From Adineta vaga (Eukaryota; Rotifera): a stretch of 64,000 nucleotides of DNA. The stretch lies in the NCBI GenBank assembly GCA_021613535.1, contig CP075497.1, positions 3,410,001 through 3,474,000 on the forward strand. Reading direction: 5' to 3'. Position numbers and translations under genes: made by a program. The notes beneath the pieces are model-generated. The model saw only the letters and a program-made list of their open reading frames with translations. It searched no databases and was not told the DNA's origin. Below, in pieces: positions 1 through 13,249 of the stretch (the first letter of the stretch is position 1; every line of letters begins with the position of its first letter).

Positions 1-808
1 ATGACTGAAAAAGGACGACAGAACGCAACAAGATGAATGCTCGCTATATGCTTCATCCAGACGAAGAGCGAGCGAGCGAAACATTTTTTCTCTGACCGTT
101 CATACCATATTCTTTACTCACATAAGCTCATGTTCTCACTATCTTCAATAGATTACAATAAAATACAGACGAGATTTAATTTTTTCTCAAAGAATTTCTT
201 TTCTTTTTCTTTCTATAAACTCTATAGTATATATCACAAAATCTGCTAAAGAAAAACAAGCTCTAATAGAAGGGGTTAAAAGTAATTCTTTATTCACATG
301 CAAAGTAATCGAAAGTAAATGAAAAAAAAACAGATAGATTAGCATGTATTTCAGATTCCAATGGAAATTAGATTGCAAAGAAAGCAAAATATTGAAAAAG
401 AATGAATCAATGTTTTGCTCTATTTTCTCTTTGAAACGTTTTTTTATAAAAAGTGATTGTCAAACGATGATATAAAATAATAGAAATAATACTCGAACAA
501 CAAAAAAAAGTACAAATACGTAAAGAATCGGAAAGAATCAGAAAGAAGAAGAAGAAGAAGAAAAACGAAGAGAAAAAGAGATGAGTTGTTCTCGTGTTAT
601 GTATGTGTTCGTGGGGCCGACTAAGGGCAGCATTAGTTTCGTCGAATAATTAACATATTGGCAACATACTCACAGTAGTAGTCATTCATATAAACACGTT
701 ATGAAAAAGAACAACAACAAGAGAGAAAGAACCGCAAATAGAAATTTACATAAAATATCATAAGAACTGTTCTTCTTTATTTTTGTACGGTTAATTTATA
801 ATGAAATC
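1..808. other. AT-rich 5' flank, no gene seen
   Basis: No reading frame here resembles a protein. There is a short GAA/AAG-rich tract near 540-590. The stretch probably holds the promoter and 5' leader of the FLYWCH gene that starts at 809. No clear TATA box or splice acceptor was found next to that start. Confidence 0.5.
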
Positions 809-2353
809 ATGATAGAGAATATCGATGGTAATCATTTAGAAAACTATTTTGTTGTTGAAACTAAACGACATCGACCATGTTTAATATTCTATGGTTATCG
901 TTATGTTCAAGATAAAGTACAAAATCGTACGATTTATTGGCGTTGTGAAGATCGAACAAATTGCAATGGTCGTGCACATCAACTAGTCGGAAATGATTCT
1001 CTACCAATTCTTACAATTAAACATAATCATCAACCATCAGTTGATAATCTAATCATGAATGAAAAGAAAGCTATCGAGAATTTACATGGTCAACGACAAC
1101 ATCTCGATTCTAAAACACATTTATGTCAAGCAAATAGTGAGGGTAAGCGTTTTATGGCATTCTTTTTTCAAATTTTTTCATCTTTTCACATGATCAGGTG
1201 GTAATGATGAAGAACGAGGGCTAGTAGATAGAGCGAGGGCAGTGGATAAGAGAGGATGGGACGGTAAAAGAGAAAGAGAAGCAACGGATGAGGAGGACAA
1301 AATGTCCGTCCGCTTTGCTCGCAGAAGCCGACGGGTCGTCGAAGAAGGAAAGAAGCAAGTGACATATTTTATGTTTTTGTATACGTTTGCATGTATGTTT
1401 CGCTCGAGTTTCGCTTAGAAAAAATATTCTTGTATACATCAAGAAGAAGAAAAAACAATAGTAGTCTGTTTTTTTTTCAATTAAATTATCATTTATTTTC
1501 AAAGAAAAGATCACACTTAATATCGATTGAATCTGAGATAAATAAGGTAAGAAGATATTCAGTGTGTGTAATATTTCATGAGTTTTTGACGTCATGGTTT
1601 TTCTAATTTTTTTTCTTTGTACTTTTGAAAACAAAAATAAAACCAGAAAATCAACAAAATATTTTGAAAGAAATTATTCCTATGAAACCACAGTATGTTT
1701 ATTTGGTAAAAATTTGACAGTAACCATTAGAAACACACATTTAAACTTCTTGTTAAACAATCATTCATGGGAAAATATACACTCGTTCGAATCGCTATTG
1801 TTATTTTTTGTTTAGACTTTTTAACTCGGTTTTACAAATAAGGCATTTTTTTGTGACTAAATTCATTCAATTTCTAGTTTAGTTTCATCTTTATCATTCA
1901 GATTTTCTCTATATTCATTCAATCTTTCATTATTCATGAGAATGTCTAGTTTTTTTTCTCAGTTTTTTTATTACACGTTTATCTGAATACTATTAATGCC
2001 ATTTACTGAGAATCGACGAGAGAGAGAGAGAAAATTCGACGTTGATTCTTTTGACCGGCTATATAAAAAGATTTTTACACGCGACCAACCGACTTGCAAC
2101 AAACTGGTACGAACAAGACCGACGTCGGCTATGCTGCTTCTTTTCCTTCAACCAGTGCGAGGTTTCTTTCGTTCGCATTTGTGTATGCAGTATGCTTTGC
2201 ACATGCATTGCGCTCGTATACTCGATAGGAACGGAAAGACAGAGAAGGAGAGAGAGAGCGAACGATTGAAAGGGTAACCATCATCACTACTATCGTTGTT
2301 GAGAGAATGCACAGAAGGGCTGGGCCCCATTTCTCGACCCCTGCATCACGATA

Positions 2354-2389
<36 letters not shown>

Positions 2390-5300
2390 TGAGAAGAAAC
2401 GGAGAAGAATGGGAGAAAAACTCTTTCTACTCATGTTCTGGTAAATTTTGAAAGGTGAGATAATATTAATATCGAAAAAGAGAAGAAATCTATTCCTTAA
2501 TCGATCATTTAACAACATTTATCTGAATTCAAATAATTTTTTTCTATAAAAGCATCTTTAAAACTAAAATATTCTTTTAAGTATAATGTATATTCAACAC
2601 AAAAAGAAGAGTTTTTTTTCTAATCAATCTGATACATCATTTCATTCGTATCGGCAATTAAGTTTCATAATCGTCTAGACATGAGAATGAGATATCTAAT
2701 GATAAAGAAGAAGAAAAAAAATGAACATAAGATGAAAAGAGTTTTTTTTTTTCAAAAAAAACATCTCTATACAGTTTTTTCCATACCATTGATTAATATC
2801 CTACATGTGACTTTTTTTCCTACCAGCGCCAGTTTCGATGTCATGGTGATTATTGTCTTAGTTTGTTTTTATGTATTATTATGTAGATGATCTTTTATTA
2901 TCATCAACATCATCGACCATGACATCGCCAATTAAACTTGAAAATCATCAAAATCGACAGCAACAACAGTATCTACAACATCATCATGGATCCATGGGTA
3001 AAAATCTTCATCTATCAGAAGTAATCACAACCGCTACTGCAATTCATCCTCATCAATATAATGGAATAGATACTCAACGTCAGAATGTAGTTGATCCAAT
3101 TGAAATGACGAAATTATTAAGTAATATAACAACATCAACTAATCTTTCGTCGAAAACAATTCCAACAACGTCAACAATGGATTATTCAAGTCGTTTAAAT
3201 CATTTTTCATGGGAAGAAATCGAAGGGCGATATTTACCAGTGATATTCAGGTACGTCAATAAAAATAACAAAGCATATAGATTGTGATTGATTTTCTTTT
3301 AGAAATGAAAATGATTCTTTACAACGATATACATCCAAGATGTTTGTCGAAAATACTCTTTTTCAAAGTGAATCATGGCAACGACATGCAGTTTTAGCAC
3401 GTTCGCTTCCACCATTGATCTCTTTTCCATATACAGATAATGAACTGAAATTATTTCGTTTAATTGTCGAATGGCATCTCGCAAGTTTTCATTTTAAAAC
3501 AATTCTACCCACTGATTGTCTTATTCGTTTCGATGATCTACTCGATTTTTATAGCGCTTTAAGAAAACTACGTGACACAGTTTCAACAACATCTTTTAAT
3601 CGACAAATTCTCCCACCTCCGCCATCGATTCCGCCATTAGTACCAATGGGACCACCTAAACAGCGTCTTCCTCCATCATCGAATGGTTCATTACAATCAT
3701 TTGAATTACCTACAATGGGAGGAAATTCTTCATTAAAATCCCATGCACATCATCGTCATTCATCAGCAACAGTATCAACAAAACTCTATCCTTCATCAAC
3801 ACATCATTCTCATTCATCAAATTTCCTATTACAACAAAATGCTGATCTAATTGCATCACTCACTAATTCTTCCTCACAACCATTCAATTATCCATCTACT
3901 ATAACTAAACCTAATGTATCACCTTCATCACATATAAATCAGGTAAATAATAAATTTCTTCATTTAATTTAATTTAATTTAATTTCCTCTTCACTTTATT
4001 TTCAGTGGAATGAAGGATTAACAAAAAGTAATGATAAACTTCGTTCATCCGTTTTACGTCATGGAATTCCGATGAATAATTCCCTTCCACATGAACAAAC
4101 TCTACGTGATAAACATTTTTCAATACAAAAACTTTCACAACAAACTCATGATAATAATACTCCTTCAAATCTTTCTCGAGAAACAAAAGAATCTGGTTGG
4201 GTACAGATCAATAATGTTTTCGTTCCGTATGTTGTCAAAATGAAATTATGTGAAAATGAACTTGGTAAATTTATTCAAAATGAATTCTTGTATATAGATA
4301 TAATTGTATTTATTTTCTATAGAAAAATCTTCAACACGTCAAGCACATCCTCAATTACAACGTGAATTCTATGTTCCATATGAAATTCTAATCAAATGTC
4401 ATATATTTTCTGATAATGAATTTGCATTTAAAAAATTTCTTATCAAAGCTACACAACAAGATTTCGATATCTTCAATAATCTAATTTCTAATGTACATAT
4501 ATTCGATGAAAAAGTTCCAGAAAAAACTCTTCTAGTAAATCTTTATCACGTTATGATTGGTCTACAAAAAATTCTCTACGTTAAACTTTTAACAACAAAA
4601 CAACCACGTACACAAGTGAATAAATATCATGCGGAAGTATTAATACACAAAGGTGGAACTCTATTAATGCATAAAAATAAACCTGTTCCATATATCATAC
4701 AAAATAATCGTTTTTATGTTCCATTAGTTTATGCATATCAGTCATTACCACATATTCTTCCACAAGCTAAACGAGGTGCACGAGCACCACGACAATATGA
4801 AATTGATTTTTTAAATTTATTATTTCTTTATTTTTCAATTGATTCACCTCCATTAACATCCGATACATTACTTGTCGATGCGTTTAGCATTAAATCAGCT
4901 GATTTACAAACACCAATTCATTTTCGAACATTGAATGAACATCAACAACATGAAAGAAATCGGTTAACTCAAACAAATAATAAATTAACTAATAAACCTC
5001 TACCACAAGCAACAAAATCATCTGTGTTAACTAATTCTTCGATTCAAAAACCGACTAAATGTCCACCAACAAATGTTGTTGTTAATCCATTAATTCATCA
5101 TCCATCATTTTATGGTTTACCTTCATCGACTTCATCAACCAAACAAAGTTCATCACCATCAGCAAATTCTGTTTCTGTAAATCCTTCATTCTTTCCGATA
5201 GAATTCACAACAAAACGATCGTTGAAACAAGCACAATTGAAAACAATTCAATTTGATAATCGTACATTAACTGTTATTGTTAAATCACCTGAAATATCAA

Positions 5301-6776
5301 AATCCGATTGGAAAATATCTGTTCGACATATTTTCGAAAGATTTTCATTTGATATTAATTATGACAAATTCATTCAATGGTGTCAAACAAATCTTCTCTT
5401 ACCATTTATTAAATTAGATGATGAAGAAAAGAAAATTGTGAATGATTATCCCGATGATTATTTCGTTCATTTTCGACATCTTGAACGATGCATAGCATTA
5501 CTTAATGATCTTAAACGTGGAACGATTAGTATGACATTATTACCACCAACAAATAACGAATCACAACAGCAACAGCAACAACAACAACAAAATGGACCCA
5601 TGAAATCACCGTTAGCAGGTATGTACACATTTTTTGACATAGATATCGGAAATGAAAACGAATATTTGTGTATTATTCGATTTGATAGGTGCTAAAAAAC
5701 GTAAAACAACAGTACCAACTACACGTCATATTCCACCCTCATCTCAATCATTATCACGAATATCTTCTATAAATGATCCAAAGCCTATTTCTGAAGACAA
5801 TGGTCATCGATCACTTGAATTACCTTTAAATAATGAACCCATTCTCGCAATACCATCACCACTACTTACAGATAATTTACCGATAGAAAATGATGATGAT
5901 GATGATGACGACGACGACAACGACGATAATGATCGAATGCCTGTTGTCGATACTGTTGAAGAAGAGCAAACAATTCAAGAACCAAATTCATCATTTCTAA
6001 TTGTGGAATCGAACGATGGTGATGATGGAAAAATTCATCTTGACGATACTTTACCATCCTGTTCGTCAGGTTATGAATCGGCAGCTCCATTGACGAATGT
6101 TGACGTAAACATGACTCATAATCCTAGTAGTGATGACGATGACGACGGCGATGATGATGATGATGATGAAACAAATTCGATGATACGTTCAAGAGAACAT
6201 TCACCTACATGTCAATCTGAACAATCACTAACACCGATTTTATCAACTGTTTCATCGAATATTCAGTTGAATTCGAATAATCAAGAAGCAATTCAATTAT
6301 CACCGGTGACTACTAATCAAAAAACGAATCTTCGACAGCGTGATAAACACGGTAAATTTCGTGCACGATCTCGTTCACCAACCCCACGTTATAATAAAAA
6401 GAAGCGTTCATCAAATGAACATAATTTACCAGGAAATACTATCACAAGCGATCAAATTGAACATCATTTACGAACATTATTAACGCCTGCTAATGAACAA
6501 CAACGACGTACACGAACAAGGCCAATTAAAACTCCAGTACGTCTTGTCGAAGAGATCGCATCAAATAATTCTATAAAATCAACTGAAACAGATCATGATC
6601 AGTTTGATACATATTTAACATCGCCATCTGAAACATCAACCGATGCAATAACAAAATCTTACAGTGATGATTCACTTTCGACTCAGCATTCACATCCAAC
6701 ATGCACATATAATGTAACAATATCAAATAAACCTAATAAATTAGGTTTAACTATAAAGAAAATTATTCAACGATAA
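809..6776 (+). CDS. FLYWCH-type zinc-finger protein, six exons
   Basis: Six phase-consistent exons (809-1142, 2887-3250, 3303-3942, 4006-4264, 4323-5618, 5689-6776) give 1,325 residues plus stop. Residues about 25-85 form a FLYWCH-type zinc finger: a GYRY segment, IYWRC, a second Cys five residues later, then the closing HNH. FLYWCH domains bind DNA or protein and occur in chromatin factors and transposase-derived proteins. The rest is not recognised. It has two more structured blocks (around 3200-3600 and 4370-5500), His/Ser/Pro-rich linkers, a polyQ run near 5565-5590, two acidic Asp runs (5889-5925 and 6132-6168) and a basic stretch, all typical of a nuclear regulator. The first intron is 1.74 kb, whereas the others are 52-70 nt. 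Exon 1 joins exon 2 in phase (GAG G|AT GAT), which supports a single gene, although exon 1 as a separate gene cannot be excluded. Confidence 0.75.
2060..2070 (+). promoter_or_regulatory. TATA-box-like element inside intron 1
   Basis: A TATATAAAAAG sequence sits at the head of the most GC-rich part of the intron. It could drive an alternative transcript that starts downstream and lacks the FLYWCH exon. There is no independent support such as a matching start codon or initiator. Confidence 0.25.
2352..2389. repeat. GAT/ATC trinucleotide microsatellite
   Basis: About twelve near-perfect GAT units lie in the first intron of the FLYWCH gene. It is non-coding on both strands as far as I can tell; the polyHis frame on the minus strand has no other protein character. 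Confidence 0.9.
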
Positions 6777-7295
6777 GAAATTATCTATATTTGTTTTCAA
6801 ATCTGGCTGAGAAACAGTCGATTTATTTTTGATTTTGTCATTTGCTTTTTAATCAACTGTATATGTTTTGAGAAAGTTCACTTCTTTTCTTTCCGATTAT
6901 TATTTCGTCAATTCTTTATTTCTGTCATTGAATTGATTTGAAAACAAAATCAAAAAGAAACTCCTTCCCGTTCGAACCATAACCTATATATGTATATAGA
7001 TTTATTGTTGTTATGACTCTATTCTCTCTTTCTCATGTTTAAATATCCGTGCATATTTCTTCTATACATCGAATTTTCGTTGTATTTCTTTTGTTTTGTT
7101 TGTTTTTGTATGAAACTCCTCATGTTGATTGTTATTTGCTTACTTCATTGCTTTTCTGATGATAGTTCAGGAGAATAAGACTTATGTATGAATTTCAAAA
7201 AAGAAAAGAAAAACATGAGCTTTGAATTCATATGATCAATCATATGTATGTTGAGTTGTTTTTTTTTTATTTGGAATTATTGTATGGAAATGTTT
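6777..7295. other. Convergent 3' flanks, no gene seen
   Basis: This 519-bp AT-rich gap separates the stop codons of the FLYWCH gene (+) and TRMT6 (-). It presumably holds both 3' UTRs. No reading frame, repeat or RNA structure stands out. Confidence 0.5.
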
Positions 7296-8962
7296 TTATG
7301 ATTCAACAATCATTCCACTGAGCAAATAACCACTTGCACCAGACATACGAATGAATGGATGGGTTCGTTCATCGAGAACCTATAAATAGAATAAAGAAGA
7401 AGAAGAAGATAATTGTTATAATTACAAATATTTACTGTACCTGATATTCTCGTAGCCACGAATCAGCTACTTCAACATGAATAGTACCTCCACGTTTTTT
7501 CAAGAATTGATAGCATTCCAATAAGCTCTAAAATAAATCTATTAATAGATTTCATTTGTTTTCAATGAAGTTACTTGAATAGATTGCGAATAAATCACGA
7601 AATGTGAAGATAATGTCAAGTAATCAACTAAATGTTGTAAAATTGATAATGAATCATATTTAGTTGCAATAATTAAACTAAAATAAGGATAGATTTTCTT
7701 TGTAATTTGAATAGATTGAATCTATTTTTACCTATTGAGTTTAGTTTTTTCGAATAATTGTAAACCATCAAGACGTCGTTGACGACGTGCTTGAGCTTGT
7801 AAAGTTTTTTCATTAGCTTCTTCTTTTAATGGTTTTATTTGATTAGCACGTTCAACAGCATTTGTATCACCTTTTCACAATGATTAACACATATTTACAT
7901 ATTTCGGAACTTGAAAAACCTTACTTACCAACGTTTTCAATTGGAATGCTATAAACATTCGACGTATAATCTTCAGAAAAGTCCATAAAATCACAACAAG
8001 GGCTAAAATAGAGAATTTCAAATGGCATTTCCACAAAACTTTTCGTTTTAAACATACGCAGTGGAATTATGTTCACCAGCTGGCGTTAAATTAAATACTA
8101 ATCCATTTCCACCAGCACAACGTTGAATCACAGAAGCTAAAATGAGTCCTTGACATGATTCGACAATACCAACATTTGATTCATGATTTACATTTGATAA
8201 TGATAAAAGCATGGCTAATGTATCTCGTCGTAAATACCTTAAACAAATATTATTCAAATCAGTATTGAAAAAATTCAGAAAGTCATATTACATGATTTTT
8301 TGTAAATCATGTGTATATGCTTGACATAATAAACGTATACTTGGTTTCCATGCTCGATAGATTAGAATATATCTTCAAACAAAGATGCGAAGAATATGAG
8401 ATAATGAAGAGATAATTTTTCAAATTACTTTTTCTTTTTTTTATTTAAATACTTCTGTTGTGAATAAACTGTTTTCTTTTCAAATGTTGCACTTTTTGAA
8501 ACTAATTGAGAGATTATTGTTTGACCTGATGCACCTTCAGATTTCATTTGTTCAATTTCATCATGTTTTAAAGTTTGATTAGCAGTTCCTTCATCACACA
8601 AATCTCGATTATCTTGACCGGCAGTATCCATCGATGTATCTTCTACGAATAATAAAGCAAAGTCATATGTTTTGTGAAAGTTTTCTTTGAGAAAAACCTG
8701 GTTGAATTAGAGTTTTAGCTTCTTTGGTATCAATTTTGCATAAATGTCGATCTTTCAGTTCGAAATAAGATCCATCACATTCATCAATGAGATGATCAAG
8801 AAAGATTTTATGCTTATCGATAAATATCGGTCTAAACATAACGATGATTTTGATAAATTGTATTCGAAACGGATTGTCTTACCGATCTTTACGAATTTGG
8901 ACGATTTTAGTTCGATCATGACATGTTAAAACTGCATGATTTCCATCTTTAAACATTGCCAT
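7296..8962 (-). CDS. TRMT6: tRNA (adenine-58-N1) methyltransferase non-catalytic subunit TRM6
   Basis: Ten phase-consistent exons (8962-8883, 8831-8698, 8642-8429, 8372-8292, 8237-8058, 8002-7929, 7870-7732, 7677-7575, 7527-7441, 7379-7296) give 390 residues plus stop. The protein pairs with TRMT61A to make m1A58 in tRNA and helps bind the tRNA; it has lost SAM binding itself. Diagnostic stretches are the YSQQKYLNKKKKK block, RRDTLAMLLSLSNV, ESCQGLILASVIQRCAGGNG (the decayed Rossmann core), LIIATKYDSLSILQHLVDYL and the C-terminal SGASGYLLSG. The protein is shorter than human TRMT6 (about 500 residues) because the acidic linker and tail are small. The start ATG directly follows a TTTATTCTAG acceptor-like sequence. 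It lies 291 bp downstream of TKFC on the same strand. Confidence 0.93.
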
Positions 8963-9253
8963 CTAGAATAAATATCAACATCATTACTCTATTAAATCAA
9001 AAATTGCGTATAGGAAATACAAGTGCTTTTTACAAAAAAAGAACATAGATATTCGTTAAGATTGATTGTTCCATTTCATTGAATTCAATAAAATGACTAT
9101 CCCATTCTCATTTGAATGTATTATGTGTTTAAAGCATCTAGCAAATAAGTCATCAGAAAAAACTTATACAAAGGAAAAAAGCGACTAGAATAGAAGAGAA
9201 AAAATGAATTTGTCATTTATAAACATAAACGCTTGTATATGATACAAATATCT

Positions 9254-11435
9254 CTAACGAGATGATGATGATGATGATGATGCTTTGGCAAAGACGTCAC
9301 TAATGGCGTGAAGAATTATTGAAATCGCATAAGCACCTGGATCAATACCAGGTGTATCGACTGCTTTCGTATATGACGCTCGGCCAACTTTGGGAACGAG
9401 TGTTTTAGTTTCAAGTGCGGCACGTTCAGCAACAAGAGCTAAATCTTTCCAATCTTGTGATGTAAAACCTTGTTGTACACGTTTTGATTTAATGAAATCA
9501 ACAGCTGGAATCAAAGCATCCAATAAACTTTTATCACCTGGTTGTACACGTGCATACGATTCAACAGATTGAATACCAGTTTCAAATGCATCGCTTAAAC
9601 TATCGATTATTATACCTGATTTAATAGATAATGATAAATTTTTTGCTACAGCTGCCAAAAACAATCCACAAACTATATAAAAACACAGAATCAGTTAAAT
9701 ATTAATTTAGAAGAAAGGCATCTCTTTACTTGCACCACATGTGCCACCCATTCGACTTTCAGCAATAAGACCAAGACGACGAAATAAGGATGAAGGACGA
9801 TCAAGAATTAATTTTCCATTGGCTAGATCATCTGTCATTGTATCCGCTGCACGGGCAAATGCTGTGCCTGTGTCACCATCACCTGAGATTGCATCCAATC
9901 GATTAAGTTTATCAGTTTCACTATGAAGTCTTTTAATAACTGTGTGAAGTGCTTGATTAATTAATTCAGCCATCGTTGGATCTAATACTAAATCTGATTG
10001 ACTAAACAGCAAAATATATGTTCATTGTTTTTTTCAAATTTGCCTGTAAAATTCTTACTTAATTACAAGTTGAGCTGTAAATTGATCATTAAATTCTAAT
10101 GAATCAGATAGTGTTTGAATACTAGTTGGTAATTGTGTTGGACTTATTACTTTTGGCCAAGCAAATGCATCTGTTGGAGCATCAAGTAGATTCAATATTG
10201 TTGAACTCATATCTGTTGTTAATTTCAGTACTGTTAATGAAAATCCTTTCATATTAAATGATGTCATCATTTCTCCACAAATAATACGTTTAACGTGCAA
10301 TGCTCGATGTTCTAGATTTTCGATAGCATCTTTCACGATAATACCAAATTCAAGATTTGAACAACCACCTAAAGACAAATGAATGATTCAGGGTGAAAGA
10401 GAGAAAGAAGGAAATTGTTGAAAAACCAAACCAAGATTATTGACTAGAAGAAGAACATTATCATCACGTTTGATATCTAATGCACGTGTACCACGAAAAA
10501 GTTGACCAAATGCTAAATCAGCTGCTTGTCGTGAAGGTAGAAGTTTCAATTTTTGAGCACCACTTTCACCATGAATGCCCATACCTAATTCCATTTCATC
10601 ATCTAATAACTAAATGAATCAAATGATGAGTTTATTCTCTATTCGAACGAGATTTGAATTATTACATACTTCGAATGATTGTTGTTGACCTGGTGTTCGA
10701 ATGCCCGAAGCAGATAAACCAATAGTACGTAATTGGCCTCGAACTTTTTGACAAACATCAACAATTTCACTCATCACTTTCCCTTGTTCAGCTAATGCTC
10801 CTGCAATTTTAATAACTAATAATAATCCAGCTAAACCTCGAGGTCTACACAAGAAATGATCATATGAATTTTCTAATTAACAGTTGTTTTCTTTCACTCA
10901 CCCGATCGCATTATCAACAGCAGCATCATCAGCTACTACTAACATGTCGATATCGATAGATAATTCACGGGCTCGTTCCATTGCTAAACCAAAGTTTAGT
11001 CGATCGCCAGTATAATTCAAAATAATTAAAAGGATCTGTTTAGCACCACGACGTTTCATTTCAATAATAAGTCGAAAGATATCCGATGATGGTGGAGATG
11101 CAAATATCGAACCAGATATACCTACATATCAATATTTTAAACTTTTATTTTCTCTATTTACCTAAAAATACAATCTCTTACAAGCACTTAATAGACCACG
11201 ACCAACAAATCCAACCTAAATCATAAAATTCAGTTTGAAATTTTCGTGTTGTCCTAAAATTTACCGTCGCTGGTTCATGACCAGAACCATTTCCACTTAT
11301 AATTGCAACAGATGGAACTTGCGATCGAGCAATAACTGCTCTACCAGCTAATTCTAAATGACTATTCGCACGAACATAACCAGTCAATGATTCATCGACG
11401 CATGAATGAACATCGTTTATAAAATAGCCTGGCAT
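9254..11435 (-). CDS. TKFC: Triokinase / FMN cyclase (dihydroxyacetone kinase)
   Basis: Eight exons (11435-11265, 11215-11182, 11121-10902, 10844-10670, 10609-10432, 10368-10059, 10001-9730, 9672-9254) give 592 residues, close to the 575 of human TKFC. The enzyme phosphorylates dihydroxyacetone and glyceraldehyde with ATP and can cyclise FAD to cyclic FMN. The N-terminal DhaK domain shows GNGSGHEPA and GFVGRGLLSA, the NYTGDRLNFG stretch, and the GIHGE motif whose His forms the hemiaminal with the substrate. The C-terminal DhaL domain shows SGDGDTG (Mg-ATP site) and MGGTCGA. The extreme C-terminus is a run of Ser encoded by a TCA/TCG repeat (about 9258-9282). The start ATG abuts TTTTCAG only 34 bp after the NDUFAF7 stop, so this is probably the second cistron of an operon. 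Confidence 0.93.
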
Positions 11436-11469
11436 CTGAAAAGAAAACGAAAATCTCTTTTCTTTTTTT
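11436..11469 (-). promoter_or_regulatory. Putative trans-splice acceptor between NDUFAF7 and TKFC
   Basis: On the minus strand only 34 bp separate the NDUFAF7 stop from the TKFC start. The spacer is A-rich, then pyrimidine-rich, and ends in TTTTCTTTTCAG directly before ATG. That is too short for a promoter. Used as a cis intron (38 nt, GT from the last Gln codon) it would shift the frame and hit a stop. A spliced-leader acceptor in a polycistronic unit is the simplest reading. Confidence 0.5.
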
Positions 11470-13201
11470 TTACTGAGGAGAAGTAAATCCTGCTGGTGCG
11501 TTTTTATTAGTAGCATTTTGCACACAAAGATAAAGAAATCGTTCACCCATATATTCAGGACTAACTAATTTTTCTACAGAACTCAGAATTTCCTTCTGTT
11601 CCTCTGGTGATTTATTGCGAGCCAGTGTCTAAATAAGAGAAAGAAAAACAGTTTTAGATTTACAATAATAATAAGAATCGAAGGATTTCTTACTGATGCT
11701 CGTATATCTATACCCAAATTATAGAGAAAATTCCGTTGAGAAACAGGTCCATAGAAATGAACTAAAAAAAGTAATTTCGAATGATTAAAAATGAAATATT
11801 TCTTCTCACCATTTGATATTTGATTTCCACTTAAAGCTAACTCTTCAAAATCAACATCTGCTGTTATATCAATGTTTCCTGGATCTGACAATGCATCAAC
11901 AACTTCATGTTTACGAAAACCCTAATAAAACAAATGTTTAGACATAAAATCAATTGATTCATATCACATACACGAAATGTATCTTCTTTTTCTCCCCAGT
12001 GACCATAATCTCCAATTAATGCTGAACCACCATGAGTTGCGATATGTTTACATATTGCTTGCATCATTACCGAACGTTCTGGACTTATTTCTACATGTTG
12101 TCGATCATCGATACTATTTAGAAACTGAAAAAAAATACACTAGATTAGTATTATTTATTCACGTTAAATCATACATTGTGATAAAGTCGACTCATTGTCG
12201 TTTGTTTGGAAGATAAAACATATTGAAGTTGTTTAGTAGTTGGATTCCAATCGATCATGACTTCTTTCCAACCTTGTGGAGTTTTCTTTGAAATAGAAAA
12301 GAAAATATTCATTCGTATAATATGCGATGATAATTTACTTGAAATTTATGAATTGGATATGCATCAAATAGTTCATTAGTAATAAAATAGGTCTTTTGAG
12401 AATGCAATTGATTAAGATTATCAATCCATATTAGCGAATAATTACCATCTGGAATTCGATAATCATTTAAAATGATTGGATCAAACTTTAGAGAGAAAAA
12501 ATTTCTAAATAACGCATTGAAGTTTTATTTATCTTCTTGAAATTACCGAACGATTGAGTAATATTTCTGCTTGACGCCGTCGCATCAATGGACTAGCTTC
12601 GTACAAAGCAATCGATGTATGTGCATCTGAATATTTCCGTTTTCTTAATACCTTAAAATCTACAGTTTCTTCTTTAAACATGAAGAAAAAACTTACTCGA
12701 ATTATATCATTCATCAATGTTCCTCGACCAGGTCCCAATTCTACTAATTGTAAATCCTTACCACCATCATTGGAATGTTCATACATAACCCATACAGCCA
12801 ATAACTAATTTCACAAAATGATCAAATCAAACAATCAAAGACTGAATCAACATACTTCACCGAAGATCTGACTTATTTCTGGTGCCGTAATAAAATCACC
12901 TTTCTTTCCAAATACTTCATGTCGTGTATAATAACCCTAAAAGAAAAATGAAAATAACCAGATGCATTTCATGAATGTCATTGCACATAGAAAGTATGAT
13001 TTTAGAACGCACATATTGTGGATTTAATAATGATTCACGCATAAATTCAGCGATTGTTATAGGACCACCAGCTTTGATTCTTGTTGACAATTGTTTTACT
13101 AAACCATTTGTATCGGATGAAGCCCAAGATGTTGACGTATTTGATGACGAAGGTTTAGTCAAGTCATGTGTTGAATTTGATCGATATCGATAAGAAAACA
13201 A
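11470..13201 (-). CDS. NDUFAF7: NADH dehydrogenase complex I assembly factor 7 (arginine methyltransferase, MidA family), 5' end unresolved
   Basis: This is a mitochondrial class I SAM methyltransferase that dimethylates an arginine of NDUFS2 during complex I assembly. Exons read in order GGPITIAEFM, GYYTRHEVFG, GDFITAPEISQIFGE, LVELGPGRGTLMNDIIR (the SAM-binding loop), NELFDAYPIHKFQ, KTPQGWKEVMIDW, GGSALIGDYGHWG, DITADVDFEEL and MGERFLYL, collinear with the family over its whole length. The N-terminus in this frame is rich in Arg, Ser and aromatic residues with no acids (a mitochondrial presequence). However, no in-frame ATG is present before an upstream stop. The ATG at 13249 is in another frame. 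A 47-nt intron (GTACGT at about 13272 to CACTAG at about 13226) would extend the presequence into a further exon that I could not close. Confidence 0.9.
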
Positions 13202-13249
13202 ATGATAGATACGTGGGAAAATACTAGTGAATTTTGACGAATGGCGAAC

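Larger units (their letters stand above)
1143..2886 (+). other. Long first intron with possible internal promoter
   Basis: This intron is about 30 times longer than is normal here. It runs from GTAAGC at 1143 to ATGTAG at 2886. Bases 2030-2340 are visibly richer in G and C than the surroundings. They contain a TATATAAAAAG box at about 2060-2070, and a GAT triplet repeat follows at 2352-2389. Short reading frames inside show no protein-like character. Confidence 0.4.

Noticed and set aside
1221-1634. A 137-codon minus-strand frame
   Set aside because: Phe/Ser/Lys-rich, lies within the long FLYWCH intron, and shows no domain or splice partner.
11436-11473. A 38-nt cis intron fusing NDUFAF7 to TKFC into one protein
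   Set aside because: Joining by GT...AG there shifts the frame and gives a stop within a few codons; it is also shorter than any confirmed intron in the window.
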